The translations under genes and the position numbers were made by a program. From Sulfoacidibacillus thermotolerans (GTDB lineage Bacteria; Bacillota; Bacilli; Alicyclobacillales; SLC66): a stretch of 59,674 bases of DNA. This document shows positions 36,106 through 45,184 of this stretch, piece by piece. The notes below the pieces were generated by a model that saw only the letters and a list, made by a program, of their open reading frames with translations, made no database searches and had not been told where the DNA came from. The DNA is taken from positions 1-59,674 of the forward strand of contig NZ_MPDK01000015.1 of assembly GCF_003144315.1 (NCBI RefSeq), read 5' to 3'. The stretch's first letter is position 1; each line of letters begins with the position of its first letter.

Positions 36106-37179
36106 TTATCGCTCGCGCGACGACTGCTCCGATGCCTTGGCATTTTCCTTAGATGGAACAACAGCTGTGTCAAAAGCCATCCATTCACGACGCCATTGCT
36201 TCAATCCATCATCATCGAGGTAAAAATACCACAGACCATCTGTAGGGTCTACTTTATTCTTACCACGTAATCCTTCAGTCGTAACGGTCCACTTCGAAGT
36301 CAGTGCAATTTTTGCCACTTCACTAAGTAATGCAAATTCGGACAAATCGCTGCGAATATGGCGGCTTAGTCGCGGCAACGCCATACCAAGCGCCCACCAG
36401 CGTTCAATCGGAATGGGTGTGCTTGCAATCGCATGTAATAAATTGCGTTGTCTTTGCATACGCCCCGTATCTGCAAATGCATCATGGCGAAAGCGGACAT
36501 AATCAAGCGCCTCTTTCCCATCAAGACGCTGTTGCCCAGGCCTTAAGTGGATATGCGTCCCATCTGTTGCATCATCATAATCGAGAGCTTTCTCCAGATG
36601 GACTTGAACACCACCAAGTACATCAATTAATTCAATAAACCCTGCAAAATCGACAACCACTGCGTGGTCGATCGGCACGCCAAAGACACGCTCAACCGTA
36701 TGTTTTAAAAGCGGTAGATCGCCAAATGCCAAGGCGTGGTTAATTTTCGTATATCCATACCTCGGAATATAGACTCTCGTATCACGCGGGAGAGAGACAA
36801 CGAGTGCCCTTTTTTGCGCAAAATGAATGCGCGTCAACAGCATGGCATCAGAGCGTGCAGCCTCCCCATGACGGGAATCCGTCCCGATTAACAGAACCGT
36901 AGATGGATCGCGCACTTGATTCCCTTGTGCCAAATCTTCAAGCGCCTGCCGCAGACGATTCTCTAAAAGTTGCTCTGGATCTGGCGGAACGGTCTTTACA
37001 AACCCCTGCAATTGACGTTGTGTAGTCACTGTATTCCCGCTTCTTCCGGTAAACTGCACATGTACGGCAGGATTGTAGACGCGTGCGGAGACGAGTATGC
37101 CACCTATCGCAACCACAAAAACGACAAAAATCGCCCATACACCGTTTCGCCCATGCACATCAACGCCCTCCGGTCCCAT
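36106..37179 (-). CDS. LytR-CpsA-Psr family cell-wall polymer ligase, copy 1
   Basis: The 357-residue protein has a short cytoplasmic start, one membrane segment (about 13-32), an extracytoplasmic linker and an LCP domain: STVLLIGTDSRHGE (about 92-105), RSDAMLLTRI, LPRDTRVYIPRYGYTKINHA and VRFRHDAFADTGRMQRQRN. It is expected to ligate a wall polymer to peptidoglycan. ATG 37179 is the start, with a weak GGTGAG close to it. A 38-base gap separates it from tagA. The C-terminal tail beyond the domain is charged (KENAKASEQSSRER). Confidence 0.92.
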   Translation of the reverse strand: MGPEGVDVHGRNGVWAIFVVFVVAIGGILVSARVYNPAVHVQFTGRSGNTVTTQRQLQGFVKTVPPDPEQLLENRLRQALEDLAQGNQVRDPSTVLLIGTDSRHGEAARSDAMLLTRIHFAQKRALVVSLPRDTRVYIPRYGYTKINHALAFGDLPLLKHTVERVFGVPIDHAVVVDFAGFIELIDVLGGVQVHLEKALDYDDATDGTHIHLRPGQQRLDGKEALDYVRFRHDAFADTGRMQRQRNLLHAIASTPIPIERWWALGMALPRLSRHIRSDLSEFALLSEVAKIALTSKWTVTTEGLRGKNKVDPTDGLWYFYLDDDGLKQWRREWMAFDTAVVPSKENAKASEQSSRER

Positions 37180-37224
37180 GTACTCACCATGTAGAGTAAC
37201 CAGGAGAAAAGCAGATCATCCAAG

Positions 37225-37251
37225 AAAAAAAAAAGCCACCAAATGGTGGCT
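37225..37251 (-). terminator. Intrinsic terminator after the stalk-domain genes
   Basis: AGCCACC (37234-37240) and GGTGGCT (37245-37251) pair around a four-base loop, and on the minus strand ten T follow (37225-37234). It lies about 220 bases after the stop at 37473, in a 293-base gap that otherwise shows only A/T-rich sequence. Confidence 0.85.
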
Positions 37252-37472
37252 GTAGAACGGGAAATATAAGTCAATTATAAGCGGACAAGCGATAATCGAA
37301 ACTATACGATACAATAAATAATTGCACACAACAAAAGCCTGGATCTGTGCTTCACGCATTTCTGAATAAGACCACAAGCTCTTGTTAAACCTATCTTACT
37401 CAATTCGACAGAAAGTGACAAGCCCTTGACACAAATTTTATTTCAGCTTAGGATTTATTATTCGCGATTCGA

Positions 37473-38468
37473 CTACATGTGGCCAACTCCAGTTAGCGTA
37501 GGTTGTAACAAATCCGTAAAGACGATCGGACCCTTTACCCCATCTACGTTGACACTCGGTGCTTGGTACGTCTGCCCTGAGGTATAGATCGTACCACCAG
37601 GTCCGCGCAATTCATACTCAATCTGTAGAGTGGAGACTCCAGATACTGAGATTGAAAACGATGCAGGGGCACTCCCACCTTGTACCCATCCTGTCGAACC
37701 AATAGTTTTGCCATCGCCTACAAAAACAAGCTCTGCCGCCCCATTAAAATTTCTGGTCAAATCATCCACGGCAAACATTCCAGACAGGGTTTGTGCTTGT
37801 CCATTGAGTGGATACGTAAGTTCTGGTATCACGGCGGACTCAGAACTGTTCACACCCCACTCAATCGTCGAATTTCCTGAATACACCTTGCCAAGCACGG
37901 TCGGCGCATAGTATCCACTGAGTTTTTCATCTGGATATAAACTTGGATTGCTAAAATCACCACTTACAGCACTCGGTGTTAGTGAAGTGAGCAGAGTCCC
38001 TGAGGACGCTTGCGAGGAAGCTTGTGAAAAGTCGACATTCCCCGCTGCATCGACCGTAGGAATCAAGCCACTCGCAGTTTCATATGCTGCATCTGCGGCA
38101 GGAACACCAAGCACCCCGGTGCTCGTCACCACACCATTTGGCATCTGCTGACCATTGATCACCACCGTGAGCGGGGTAAGATGAGCGCCTGTATCCGCAG
38201 AATTTCTTGTTACGACTACTTTTGGCGTGCTGTTTACCCAATTCACTGCAGCTCCTAGCCCGTGCCCCACGGTCGAAATAGGAACGTATACGTTTTTGTT
38301 GTATATGAACGGCTCTGCACTTGTCTCAATCGTCTTCCCGTCAACAATGAGCTGAATATTGTGAAAAGATGCTTGAATTTGCTCAATCCCCACACTCGCA
38401 TAGGACACGCTGCCAAATAGAAGAGCACTCGTCAAAACTCCTAATACCACACTGACCCGCTGTTTCAC
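37473..38468 (-). CDS. Exported stalk-domain protein, paralog 1
   Basis: The 331-residue protein begins with a signal peptide (MKQRVSVVLGVLTSALLFGS, cleavage likely after SYA). It has a copper-amine-oxidase N-terminal-like stalk domain (about residues 30-95: LIVDGKTIETSAEPFIYNKN, VYVPISTVGHGLGAAVNW), and then a Ser/Thr/Gly-rich part with probable beta-sandwich segments. Stalk domains act as surface interaction or anchoring modules; enzymatic activity is not implied. GTG 38468 is chosen because GGTGGAGG lies just upstream; an in-frame TTG seven codons earlier lacks a site. The neighbour at 38577 is a paralog with a matching N-terminus. Confidence 0.8.
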   Translation of the reverse strand: MKQRVSVVLGVLTSALLFGSVSYASVGIEQIQASFHNIQLIVDGKTIETSAEPFIYNKNVYVPISTVGHGLGAAVNWVNSTPKVVVTRNSADTGAHLTPLTVVINGQQMPNGVVTSTGVLGVPAADAAYETASGLIPTVDAAGNVDFSQASSQASSGTLLTSLTPSAVSGDFSNPSLYPDEKLSGYYAPTVLGKVYSGNSTIEWGVNSSESAVIPELTYPLNGQAQTLSGMFAVDDLTRNFNGAAELVFVGDGKTIGSTGWVQGGSAPASFSISVSGVSTLQIEYELRGPGGTIYTSGQTYQAPSVNVDGVKGPIVFTDLLQPTLTGVGHM

Positions 38469-38576
38469 TAGGACCTCCACCTGGTTCAAAAATCCCGCAG
38501 TCTAGCTAAATCCAACCGCGAAACCAGGTTCCCTCCCTTCTCTAGTAAGATCATTTCAGTTTGTTTTACGTTCACG

Positions 38577-39545
38577 CTATTCGCTATGAACACGGACGTC
38601 AAGAAAATCCGCATTTGCTATAGTTCCTGCCGGAACCGCCTGTCCCATCGTGTAAACTGTCCCATTTGCCGTCTTTACAGCAAGAGCGGCAGTCAATAAG
38701 TGAATTCCTGTCACATTAACAGCGACCGGCGTAGCGGCCTCATTGGATGTCATCCAAGGCGATTGATATAACTGCTGTCCATCCCCTAATAGTGTCAATT
38801 GTACAGCATCCGGACTAGATACCATACTATCCATCCCAAAGACTCCATCTAGCGCACGATACCGACCGCGCAAATTGTATGTAATCCCGGGAACGAGCGA
38901 TGGAGAAAGCGTCGGAGCCCAAACAATAGACTGTCCACTCGCACCTGGAAAGAGCTGTTTCCCAATTTGTGCGAATCCATCTGACCATCCCGTTGCTGGT
39001 CCAAAATTGCCTTGCGCCCACATCGCAAAATCACCGTAATCGCGAACAACCGGAAAATTCACTAGAGGTAAGCCCGTCCCATCTCCCTGTCCAATATAAA
39101 AGGTATGTGTCTGTGCATCATAGTCATATGGTTCACCCATGAGATTCGCCAAGGCAACCGGCGATTCATAGACTTGTCCATCATTCGATGTCAGATGAGT
39201 GTTCCCATACCAAAGAACGGGAGAATCATCATAAGAAAGCACGCCTTCAGTAATTTTCGTTTGCGTGGGATCTGTTACGACTACATCATCTTTCCCCTCA
39301 ACCCACTGCACACGTGCACCCAAGCCCTGCCCTACTGTACTGATAGGTACATAGACATTTTTCTGATAAATAAATGGCTGCGCAAGCGTAGGAATCACCT
39401 TGCCATTTACCTCAATCTGAATATTTGCATACCGCACACGGATCGCCTGTACTCCCGTACTCGCAAACGTGATCCCGCCAAACACCATGCTTCCGATCAG
39501 TAATCCTGTGCCGTAACCGGAAAATAAACGCACCACTCGCTTCAC
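38577..39545 (-). CDS. Exported stalk-domain protein, paralog 2
   Basis: The 322-residue protein has a signal peptide (about residues 1-29, ending FAST), followed by the same stalk module as its neighbour (IEVNGKVIPTLAQPFIYQKN, VYVPISTVGQGLGARVQWVE). The C-terminal two thirds differ from the paralog in sequence but again look like extracellular beta-rich domains (LRGRYRALDGVFGMDSMVS, with a partner LSGMFAVDDLTRNF in the other protein). GTG 39545 has AGTGAGG eight bases upstream. The two genes are tandem, about 110 bases apart, and were probably duplicated. Their function is unknown; a cell-surface role is likely. Confidence 0.8.
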   Translation of the reverse strand: MKRVVRLFSGYGTGLLIGSMVFGGITFASTGVQAIRVRYANIQIEVNGKVIPTLAQPFIYQKNVYVPISTVGQGLGARVQWVEGKDDVVVTDPTQTKITEGVLSYDDSPVLWYGNTHLTSNDGQVYESPVALANLMGEPYDYDAQTHTFYIGQGDGTGLPLVNFPVVRDYGDFAMWAQGNFGPATGWSDGFAQIGKQLFPGASGQSIVWAPTLSPSLVPGITYNLRGRYRALDGVFGMDSMVSSPDAVQLTLLGDGQQLYQSPWMTSNEAATPVAVNVTGIHLLTAALAVKTANGTVYTMGQAVPAGTIANADFLDVRVHSE

Positions 39546-39806
39546 AGTTTCAGCCTCACTTCAAGTTCTATTTCGCTCAACCCAGATATTTTCCCAAGGT
39601 TCTCTCGCTATTCTCATCATACTTGATCTATCATAGAGCGACAATGTGGTTTTGACTCAACCTTTTTCAAAACGAAAAGAGAGCCGATCATTGAGATCGA
39701 TTCAGACTTATAGTTCGACAAAACAAGTCGATTTTTGGGGGTTACACGGAATCGTCGTCGAGATTTTCAGAAACGTGCTACGAGTATAACAATAAAGTAG
39801 AAATCG
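39546..39806. other. Divergent intergenic region
   Basis: Together with the cold-shock leader, this forms a gap of about 350 bases between the stalk-domain gene and the cold-shock gene. It is A/T-rich in places and should hold the promoter of the stalk genes on the minus strand, but no convincing pair of hexamers with normal spacing was found. No open frame worth calling is present. Confidence 0.5.
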
Positions 39807-39807
39807 T

Positions 39808-39836
39808 TTGACATTTTAAGACGTCAATGCTATGCT
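39808..39836 (+). promoter_or_regulatory. Cold-shock gene promoter
   Basis: TTGACA (39808-39813), a 17-base spacer and TATGCT (39831-39836) form a good sigma-A-type promoter. The transcript would carry a leader of about 50 bases before the ATG at 39894, shorter than the long leaders of classic cold-induced csp mRNAs. Confidence 0.65.
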
Positions 39837-39893
39837 AAGTTCGCAAGTAAATTATGCAAGTACGTAAGTGTACTTCTGTAGGGGGCTTCTCCA

Positions 39894-40091
39894 ATGCAAG
39901 GAACAGTGAAATGGTTTAACAGCGAGAAAGGCTACGGGTTTATCCGTGTCGAAGGCGGCAATGACGTGTTTGTTCATTATACCGCAATTAACGGAGATGG
40001 CTATCGTACGCTTGAAGAAGGTCAACAAGTGGAGTTTGACATCGTCGAAGGACAACGTGGACCACAGGCTGCTAATGTGAGTAAGCTGTAA
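39894..40091 (+). CDS. csp: Cold-shock protein, CspA family
   Basis: The 65-residue protein is a single cold-shock domain that binds single-stranded RNA and DNA and prevents RNA structure. Both RNP motifs are present: KGYGFIRV and VFVHYTAI. Start ATG 39894 has GTAGGGGG upstream. It is flanked by its own promoter and by a strong terminator, so it is monocistronic. The paralog letter (B, C, D) cannot be assigned. Confidence 0.96.
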   Translation: MQGTVKWFNSEKGYGFIRVEGGNDVFVHYTAINGDGYRTLEEGQQVEFDIVEGQRGPQAANVSKL

Positions 40092-40125
40092 GGTAAACCC
40101 TTAAGCGATACTTTCTATAACTTAA

Positions 40126-40151
40126 AACACCTCCGGATAGGAGGTGTTTTT
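40126..40151 (+). terminator. Strong terminator after the cold-shock gene
   Basis: AACACCTCC (40126-40134) and GGAGGTGTT (40140-40148) form a perfect nine-pair stem with a five-base loop, followed by T to 40151. A-rich sequence on the other side means it may also stop the convergent kinase transcript. Confidence 0.9.
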
Positions 40152-40177
40152 CTTCTCTAATCCATTCTTTCAAGAAA

Positions 40178-42697
40178 CTACGAGAATTTAGTGGCGTATA
40201 AGCCACCCATCGATGCATACACCGAACGCTCTCCATGCTCAATAGGAATGACCAATTCTACAATTGTGCCAGTACCCTCTATGCTTTTTATCTGCAAGGT
40301 ACCATGATGAAGTTCAATAATTTTTTGACTCACTGTTAAGCCAAGCCCTGTTCCATTTTGCTTCGTCGTATAAAACGGAGTGCCAAGATTCTTTACTTGT
40401 TGTTCAGGAATTCCACACCCATCATCCGCGATCTGTACATGCACACTTCGTCCATCCCAGACATTTGCCTCAATGGTCAAATGCCCCCCAAGCGGCATTG
40501 CCTCAATTGCATTTTTCAAAATATTCATAAACGCTTGGCGCAACTGCATCTCTTCACACTGAACAAGCGGCAACGGACTCGCAATTCGCAATTCTACGGT
40601 GACGTTATTTTGTAAAATGAACGGTTGCAGTGGAGTCAATGCGTCCATCAACAACTTCCCTACATCGTACCAGCGCAGATTCATCGCTTGCGGTTTCGCG
40701 AGAATCAAGAATTCCTGAATAATCGTCTCGATCCGCTCTATTTCCTTATCCATGATCGAAATGTACTCTGATTTAAAATTCCCATTCTCGGAGAATCGCA
40801 AAAATCCCTTGAGGACAGTAAGCGGATTGCGAATTTCATGCACAATCCCTGCAGCCAGTTGCCCCACCACCGCGAGCTTTTCTGATTGCATCAACAACTG
40901 TTCAGCATGCTTACGCTCTGTGACATCATTGAATAGGCAAACGGCGCCCACAATGACCCCCTCATCAATCATCGGCGACATGATGTAATCGACATAAAAT
41001 TTCGAGCCGTCTTTACGCCAAAACAAGGCATTCTCACAGCGTTTTACGCCTTCAAAGTCTGCCCCCAATTCCTCTTTTGCAAACAGCGAAACAATGCAGT
41101 TCTTTTCTCCAGATGCCATATTGCCATCTTGTAAATAATAAAACACTTCATGTGTATAACGACCGATGACTTCTTCTTCTGTATATCCTGTCATAGCAAG
41201 TGCTGACGCATTGCAAAACGTAATGCGGCCATCGAGATCAAGTCCATAAATACCTTCCCCAGCCGACTGCAAAATGGCATGTTGTTTGCGCGAAAGGTCT
41301 TCCAGTTCCATCCTCGTTCGCCGTTCCTCTGTAATATCACGAAAAATGCCAAAGACACCCACTTGATCTTCGCGCATCACCAAGGGTGACAAACGCAAAT
41401 ACACATCAATGAAATGTCCGTCTGCATGATACACTTGATAAATTCCTTCTTGCAATTCTCCGCGACAAGCGCGTGCATATGCAGCTAAGACACATCGGAC
41501 ATCTTGTTCTGCTACAAAATCACCAATGGTTGAACCAATAAACGCAAGGTTCTGACCGAGAATCGCATAACTTGCCGGATTCGCATCTAGCACAGTGCCC
41601 ATTAAATCAAACCAGATGACTCCGTCGTGTAATTGTTCGATAAAGGAACGGTTGCGCGACTCGCTCTCCATCAGTTGCTTTTGCATATCGCGTTGTACGG
41701 AGATATCTCGTGCAATTGACAGGATGCCAATGGGTTGCGCACGGTCATCAAAAACTGGAAGTTTGCGAACTTCAAAAAGTTTCTTTGTGTGTGCCCCAGT
41801 CGGCAGTTCAATTTCAAATGCAATGAGCTCGCCAGAGTCAATTGCACGCTGATCAGTCACGCTAAATAGGGCGAGTTTTTCGTGATAGAGAGGGGAGATT
41901 TCTGCTAACTCAGCGTTTGTCTTCCCGCGATACGTTACATTGTGCAACCCGAAAAGATCGAGTGCAGCTTGATTGGCTTCCAGCCAATGCTGCTGTAAGC
42001 TTTTAAAGACAACCATGTCAGGCATCGCACACAAAAGTGCCCGCAAACGCCCCTCACTCTCCGCACGCGCGCGCTCCTGTCGATCGCGTTCACTGACATT
42101 GCGAACAATCCCTCGAAACCCCGTCTTTTCCCCGTACTTGTCACGCATCAATGTGATCGACACTTCAAGTGAAATCACTTGACCTTGCGCCCGGACATAG
42201 CTGATCGGAAGCGCCCGATTCGATCGTTCTTTACGATAAACACGAGATGCCGCTCGCATAATTTGAAAGGCGACATCAGAGGTGACAAGATCCGCCACAA
42301 GGCGCCCTCTTAAACAATCCCCGTCCACATTTAAAATGTCTGTCAGCGAGGTGTTAAATGCCTGGATACGACCAGACAAATCCACTTCATAATACCCTTC
42401 ATACAACGCTTCAATCACTGAGTCTAGCGCTTGTGCATCGATGCCAAGCCGCCTGCGCAATTCTTTCGAATGACGATTGCGCGAAGCAAAGAGATAAAAA
42501 AATAGTCCATTTAACACCGCATAGGCAACGCTCACGCCTAAATCTAAAAAATGACCGGTACGTCCTCGCACATAAAATACAGAAAAACCCATCACAACGA
42601 GAAAAAACAATGCGTTTAGCACATAGAGAGAATAGACCGCGTCAGAGCTACGACCAATCGACTTTCTTCTTTGCTGATTGGTTTGCTGCAAACCCAT
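40178..42697 (-). CDS. Multi-PAS sporulation-type sensor histidine kinase
   Basis: The 839-residue kinase has two membrane segments near the N-terminus (about 25-65), four PAS domains in tandem (about 80-200, 210-330, 335-455 and 460-590), then HisKA and HATPase. The phosphoacceptor helix AAGIVHEIRNPLTVLKGFL is characteristic of the KinA-KinE group that feeds the Spo0F/Spo0A phosphorelay; HATPase motifs ILKNAIEAMP, DDGCGIP and GTGLGLTV are intact. ATG 42697 is chosen because GGGAGAGAGTGGG lies immediately before it; the frame is open for 70 more codons but that stretch holds a palindrome and promoter-like DNA. It is convergent with csp and has no partner regulator, as expected for a phosphorelay kinase. 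Confidence 0.88.
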   Translation of the reverse strand: MGLQQTNQQRRKSIGRSSDAVYSLYVLNALFFLVVMGFSVFYVRGRTGHFLDLGVSVAYAVLNGLFFYLFASRNRHSKELRRRLGIDAQALDSVIEALYEGYYEVDLSGRIQAFNTSLTDILNVDGDCLRGRLVADLVTSDVAFQIMRAASRVYRKERSNRALPISYVRAQGQVISLEVSITLMRDKYGEKTGFRGIVRNVSERDRQERARAESEGRLRALLCAMPDMVVFKSLQQHWLEANQAALDLFGLHNVTYRGKTNAELAEISPLYHEKLALFSVTDQRAIDSGELIAFEIELPTGAHTKKLFEVRKLPVFDDRAQPIGILSIARDISVQRDMQKQLMESESRNRSFIEQLHDGVIWFDLMGTVLDANPASYAILGQNLAFIGSTIGDFVAEQDVRCVLAAYARACRGELQEGIYQVYHADGHFIDVYLRLSPLVMREDQVGVFGIFRDITEERRTRMELEDLSRKQHAILQSAGEGIYGLDLDGRITFCNASALAMTGYTEEEVIGRYTHEVFYYLQDGNMASGEKNCIVSLFAKEELGADFEGVKRCENALFWRKDGSKFYVDYIMSPMIDEGVIVGAVCLFNDVTERKHAEQLLMQSEKLAVVGQLAAGIVHEIRNPLTVLKGFLRFSENGNFKSEYISIMDKEIERIETIIQEFLILAKPQAMNLRWYDVGKLLMDALTPLQPFILQNNVTVELRIASPLPLVQCEEMQLRQAFMNILKNAIEAMPLGGHLTIEANVWDGRSVHVQIADDGCGIPEQQVKNLGTPFYTTKQNGTGLGLTVSQKIIELHHGTLQIKSIEGTGTIVELVIPIEHGERSVYASMGGLYATKFS

Positions 42698-42781
42698 CCC
42701 ACTCTCTCCCTCAACCTCATCTGATCGACCTTGGAAAAAATAGAAATGACCATCTCCAAACGAATAGACAATCTCAACAAC

Positions 42782-42811
42782 CTTACACCACGTCTGTGTA
42801 TTTGGTGTAAG
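42782..42811. promoter_or_regulatory. Perfect inverted repeat upstream of the kinase gene
   Basis: CTTACACCA (42782-42790) and TGGTGTAAG (42803-42811) are perfect complements separated by 12 bases, so the half-sites start 21 bases apart, two helical turns. It lies about 85 bases before the kinase start. It may be an operator. Just beyond it, CGTCGAA (42820-42826, minus strand) matches six of seven bases of a Spo0A box. Confidence 0.5.
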
Positions 42812-43119
42812 AACTAACATTCGACGAAAAGCGACCAATTTCCTTTGTATTTTTTGTAGAAAAAAGCCCCAGTCCGGAGACAGAGAGCAACGATTACGTT
42901 TATACATACACTTTGTGGAAACGTTTCTATAAAGATAACAAAAAACTCGAGTAGAATGGAAGGATTGGCCATCGTTGCGTCGAATATGTCTTCCAACGAG
43001 ACTTCACGGAGACTTTTTACATTCTTTTATACAAAAAGGGAATCAAAAAAGATTGCCACCGCGTTCTCAGCAAAGTCTCAAACAAACGATTTCCTATCAT
43101 AAAATAAGGGAGGGTTCAA

Positions 43120-45051
43120 ATGAAACATCGCATGCGATTTTACAAGAAACCACTTTCGATTCGCGCTGCCAGTGTATTGACGATCACGCCACTGCTTTTT
43201 AGCATGCCGCTCGCTTTGGCCAATGCGAACACATCTGTAGCTGTCCCCCAAGGCGTCGGGCCACAAGTATTGAATGGTGCGACTGTCTTTGGCAACACCC
43301 CTGCCGACACACCTGTGACTGTGAGTATCATTTTGAAGACCGTCCATACACCTGAACTAGAACAATACATACAGCAGACGGTTACCCCAGGAAATCCACA
43401 GTACCGCCACTATCTTTCTGTGTCACAGTTTGCCGCACAATTCGGACAACCCGCACCGGTCATCCAGGCAATCACAAACTATTTGCACCAATTCGGCATT
43501 CAGACCAGCGTTTATTCCGACAATCTAAATATCACAGCAAATGGTACAGCCGGTCAGTTTGACCAAGCATTTTCTGTACAACTCCAAAACATGAAGTTCC
43601 AAGGAGTAAATTTTCACGGGACTGCCGCACCTCCGCACATGCCAGTTGCGCTCGCAGATCCCATACTCGCGGTGCTTGGCCTTACAAATTACGGAAACTT
43701 CAGCACACATTTAGTAAAGCCTCTGCCGCAGGAAAAATTTCTACCTACAAGTACCGACGGCCCTCCAGCAGGATCACAGACACCAGCCGATCTTGCCGCC
43801 AATTACAACGTGGACCCTCTCTATAAAGAAGGAGATTTCGGTCAAGGACAAACCGTTGGCATCGTCACACTCGCAAGTGTCAATCCTTCTGATGCCTATA
43901 CTTTCTGGAAGTTAAATCAAATCCCTGTAGCACCCAATCGAATTCAACTCGTCAACGTCGATGGCGGAGCCGGACCAGTATCTGCTATGAGTGGTTCAGT
44001 TGAAACAACCATCGATGTCGAACAAGCTGGCGCACTTGCTCCACAAGCAAACCTCATTGTCTATCAAGCACCAAACACAGACTACGGTTTTGCCGACGCC
44101 TTTTTCAATGCGGTCACGGCCAATCAAGCAGATGCGATCTCAACCAGTTGGGGAGAGAGTGAGACCGCAGTGAACTACACCATCGCGCAAGGTCAAGAAT
44201 CACCAAACTACGCCCAAGTCTTCAACGAAATCTTTATGGAGGGGGCTAGTCAAGGCATCTCAATGTTTGCCGCCGCAGGCGATGCAGGCGCCTACGATGC
44301 AGCTAGCGATCTTGGGACAACCAACCTGTCAGTGGATAATCCTGCAGATAGTCCGTACATTACCGCTGCAGGCGGAACGACACTTCCGGGCATCCAAAAT
44401 TATGGGGCCTTTACGATTGATATCCCGCAACAACGCACCTGGGGATGGAATTATCTATGGCCATATTGGCAACAATTTGGCGCAAGCAGCGAGGCGAGTT
44501 TTGCAGAAGCACTCGTAGTGGGAAGTGGTGGAGGATACAGCGCGCTTTTCCCCACACCTTGGTACCAGCAACACGTACCAGGCGTCAACCAGTATTTTGC
44601 CGTTCCAAACTTAGTCCCGATTGACCATAATACCGCATGGAATTTTAACCCTGATCCACAGGTGATTCGAGGGGCCAATCAAGGACGAAATGTCCCTGAT
44701 CTTGCGCTGAACGCAGACCCTGCAACGGGTTACGGCGTGTATAGCAGCACACTATTTGGCAATACAGAATGGGCCGTCTATGGGGGAACCAGTTTCGTCG
44801 CCCCACAATTAGCTGGCCTTACCGCCTTAATCAACCAGCAGGCAGAAGGGCGCGTCGGATTTTGGAATGGGCAAATCTACCGCTTTGCCACCCGTCCGCA
44901 ATCCCCCTTTCAGCCGCTCGACACGACAGGAGCCAGTAACGACAATCTTTATTACACGGGCGCGCAAGGCGCGATCTACAATCCAGGAAGCGGACTTGGT
45001 GTTCCGAACATCGCCGCGCTTGCGACAGATTTCAGCCAACATCAAGAGTAG
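43120..45051 (+). CDS. Secreted S53 family acid serine-carboxyl protease (kumamolisin-like)
   Basis: The 643-residue preproprotein has a signal peptide (about residues 1-37), a pro-kumamolisin activation domain (about 45-200) and a sedolisin catalytic domain. The expected catalytic residues are visible: E295 and D299 (VETTIDVE), the oxyanion aspartate D388 (FAAAGDAG) and the serine S558 (GGTSFVAPQ). A calcium-site-like C-terminus follows (YNPGSGLGVPN). Enzymes of this family are active at pH about 2-5 and digest proteins outside the cell, which fits an acidophile. ATG 43120 has GGGAGGG upstream. The gene is free-standing and convergent with a two-component system. Confidence 0.95.
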   Translation: MKHRMRFYKKPLSIRAASVLTITPLLFSMPLALANANTSVAVPQGVGPQVLNGATVFGNTPADTPVTVSIILKTVHTPELEQYIQQTVTPGNPQYRHYLSVSQFAAQFGQPAPVIQAITNYLHQFGIQTSVYSDNLNITANGTAGQFDQAFSVQLQNMKFQGVNFHGTAAPPHMPVALADPILAVLGLTNYGNFSTHLVKPLPQEKFLPTSTDGPPAGSQTPADLAANYNVDPLYKEGDFGQGQTVGIVTLASVNPSDAYTFWKLNQIPVAPNRIQLVNVDGGAGPVSAMSGSVETTIDVEQAGALAPQANLIVYQAPNTDYGFADAFFNAVTANQADAISTSWGESETAVNYTIAQGQESPNYAQVFNEIFMEGASQGISMFAAAGDAGAYDAASDLGTTNLSVDNPADSPYITAAGGTTLPGIQNYGAFTIDIPQQRTWGWNYLWPYWQQFGASSEASFAEALVVGSGGGYSALFPTPWYQQHVPGVNQYFAVPNLVPIDHNTAWNFNPDPQVIRGANQGRNVPDLALNADPATGYGVYSSTLFGNTEWAVYGGTSFVAPQLAGLTALINQQAEGRVGFWNGQIYRFATRPQSPFQPLDTTGASNDNLYYTGAQGAIYNPGSGLGVPNIAALATDFSQHQE

Positions 45052-45071
45052 CCTGAGAAACTTCCCTCACC

Positions 45072-45117
45072 AACAGCCCACGACGCTCTGTACACTGCAG
45101 GCGTCCTGTGGGCTGTT
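45072..45117. terminator. Long hairpin between convergent genes
   Basis: AACAGCCCAC (45072-45081) pairs with GTGGGCTGTT (45108-45117), and GACGC (45082-45086) with GCGTC (45101-45105), giving 15 pairs with a two-base bulge. No T-run follows on either strand. Its place between the protease and the histidine kinase genes suggests a bidirectional terminator. Confidence 0.55.
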
Positions 45118-45184
45118 GCCACAATCGCGAAGAACAGTAGTATTTATATAGCTCTAGCCTGAAGCAAACACAAAACTTTCCGCG

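Noticed and set aside
42698-42907. Seventy extra N-terminal codons for the multi-PAS kinase
   Set aside because: A strong binding site directly precedes ATG 42697, the added sequence has no domain, and it contains a perfect inverted repeat typical of control DNA.
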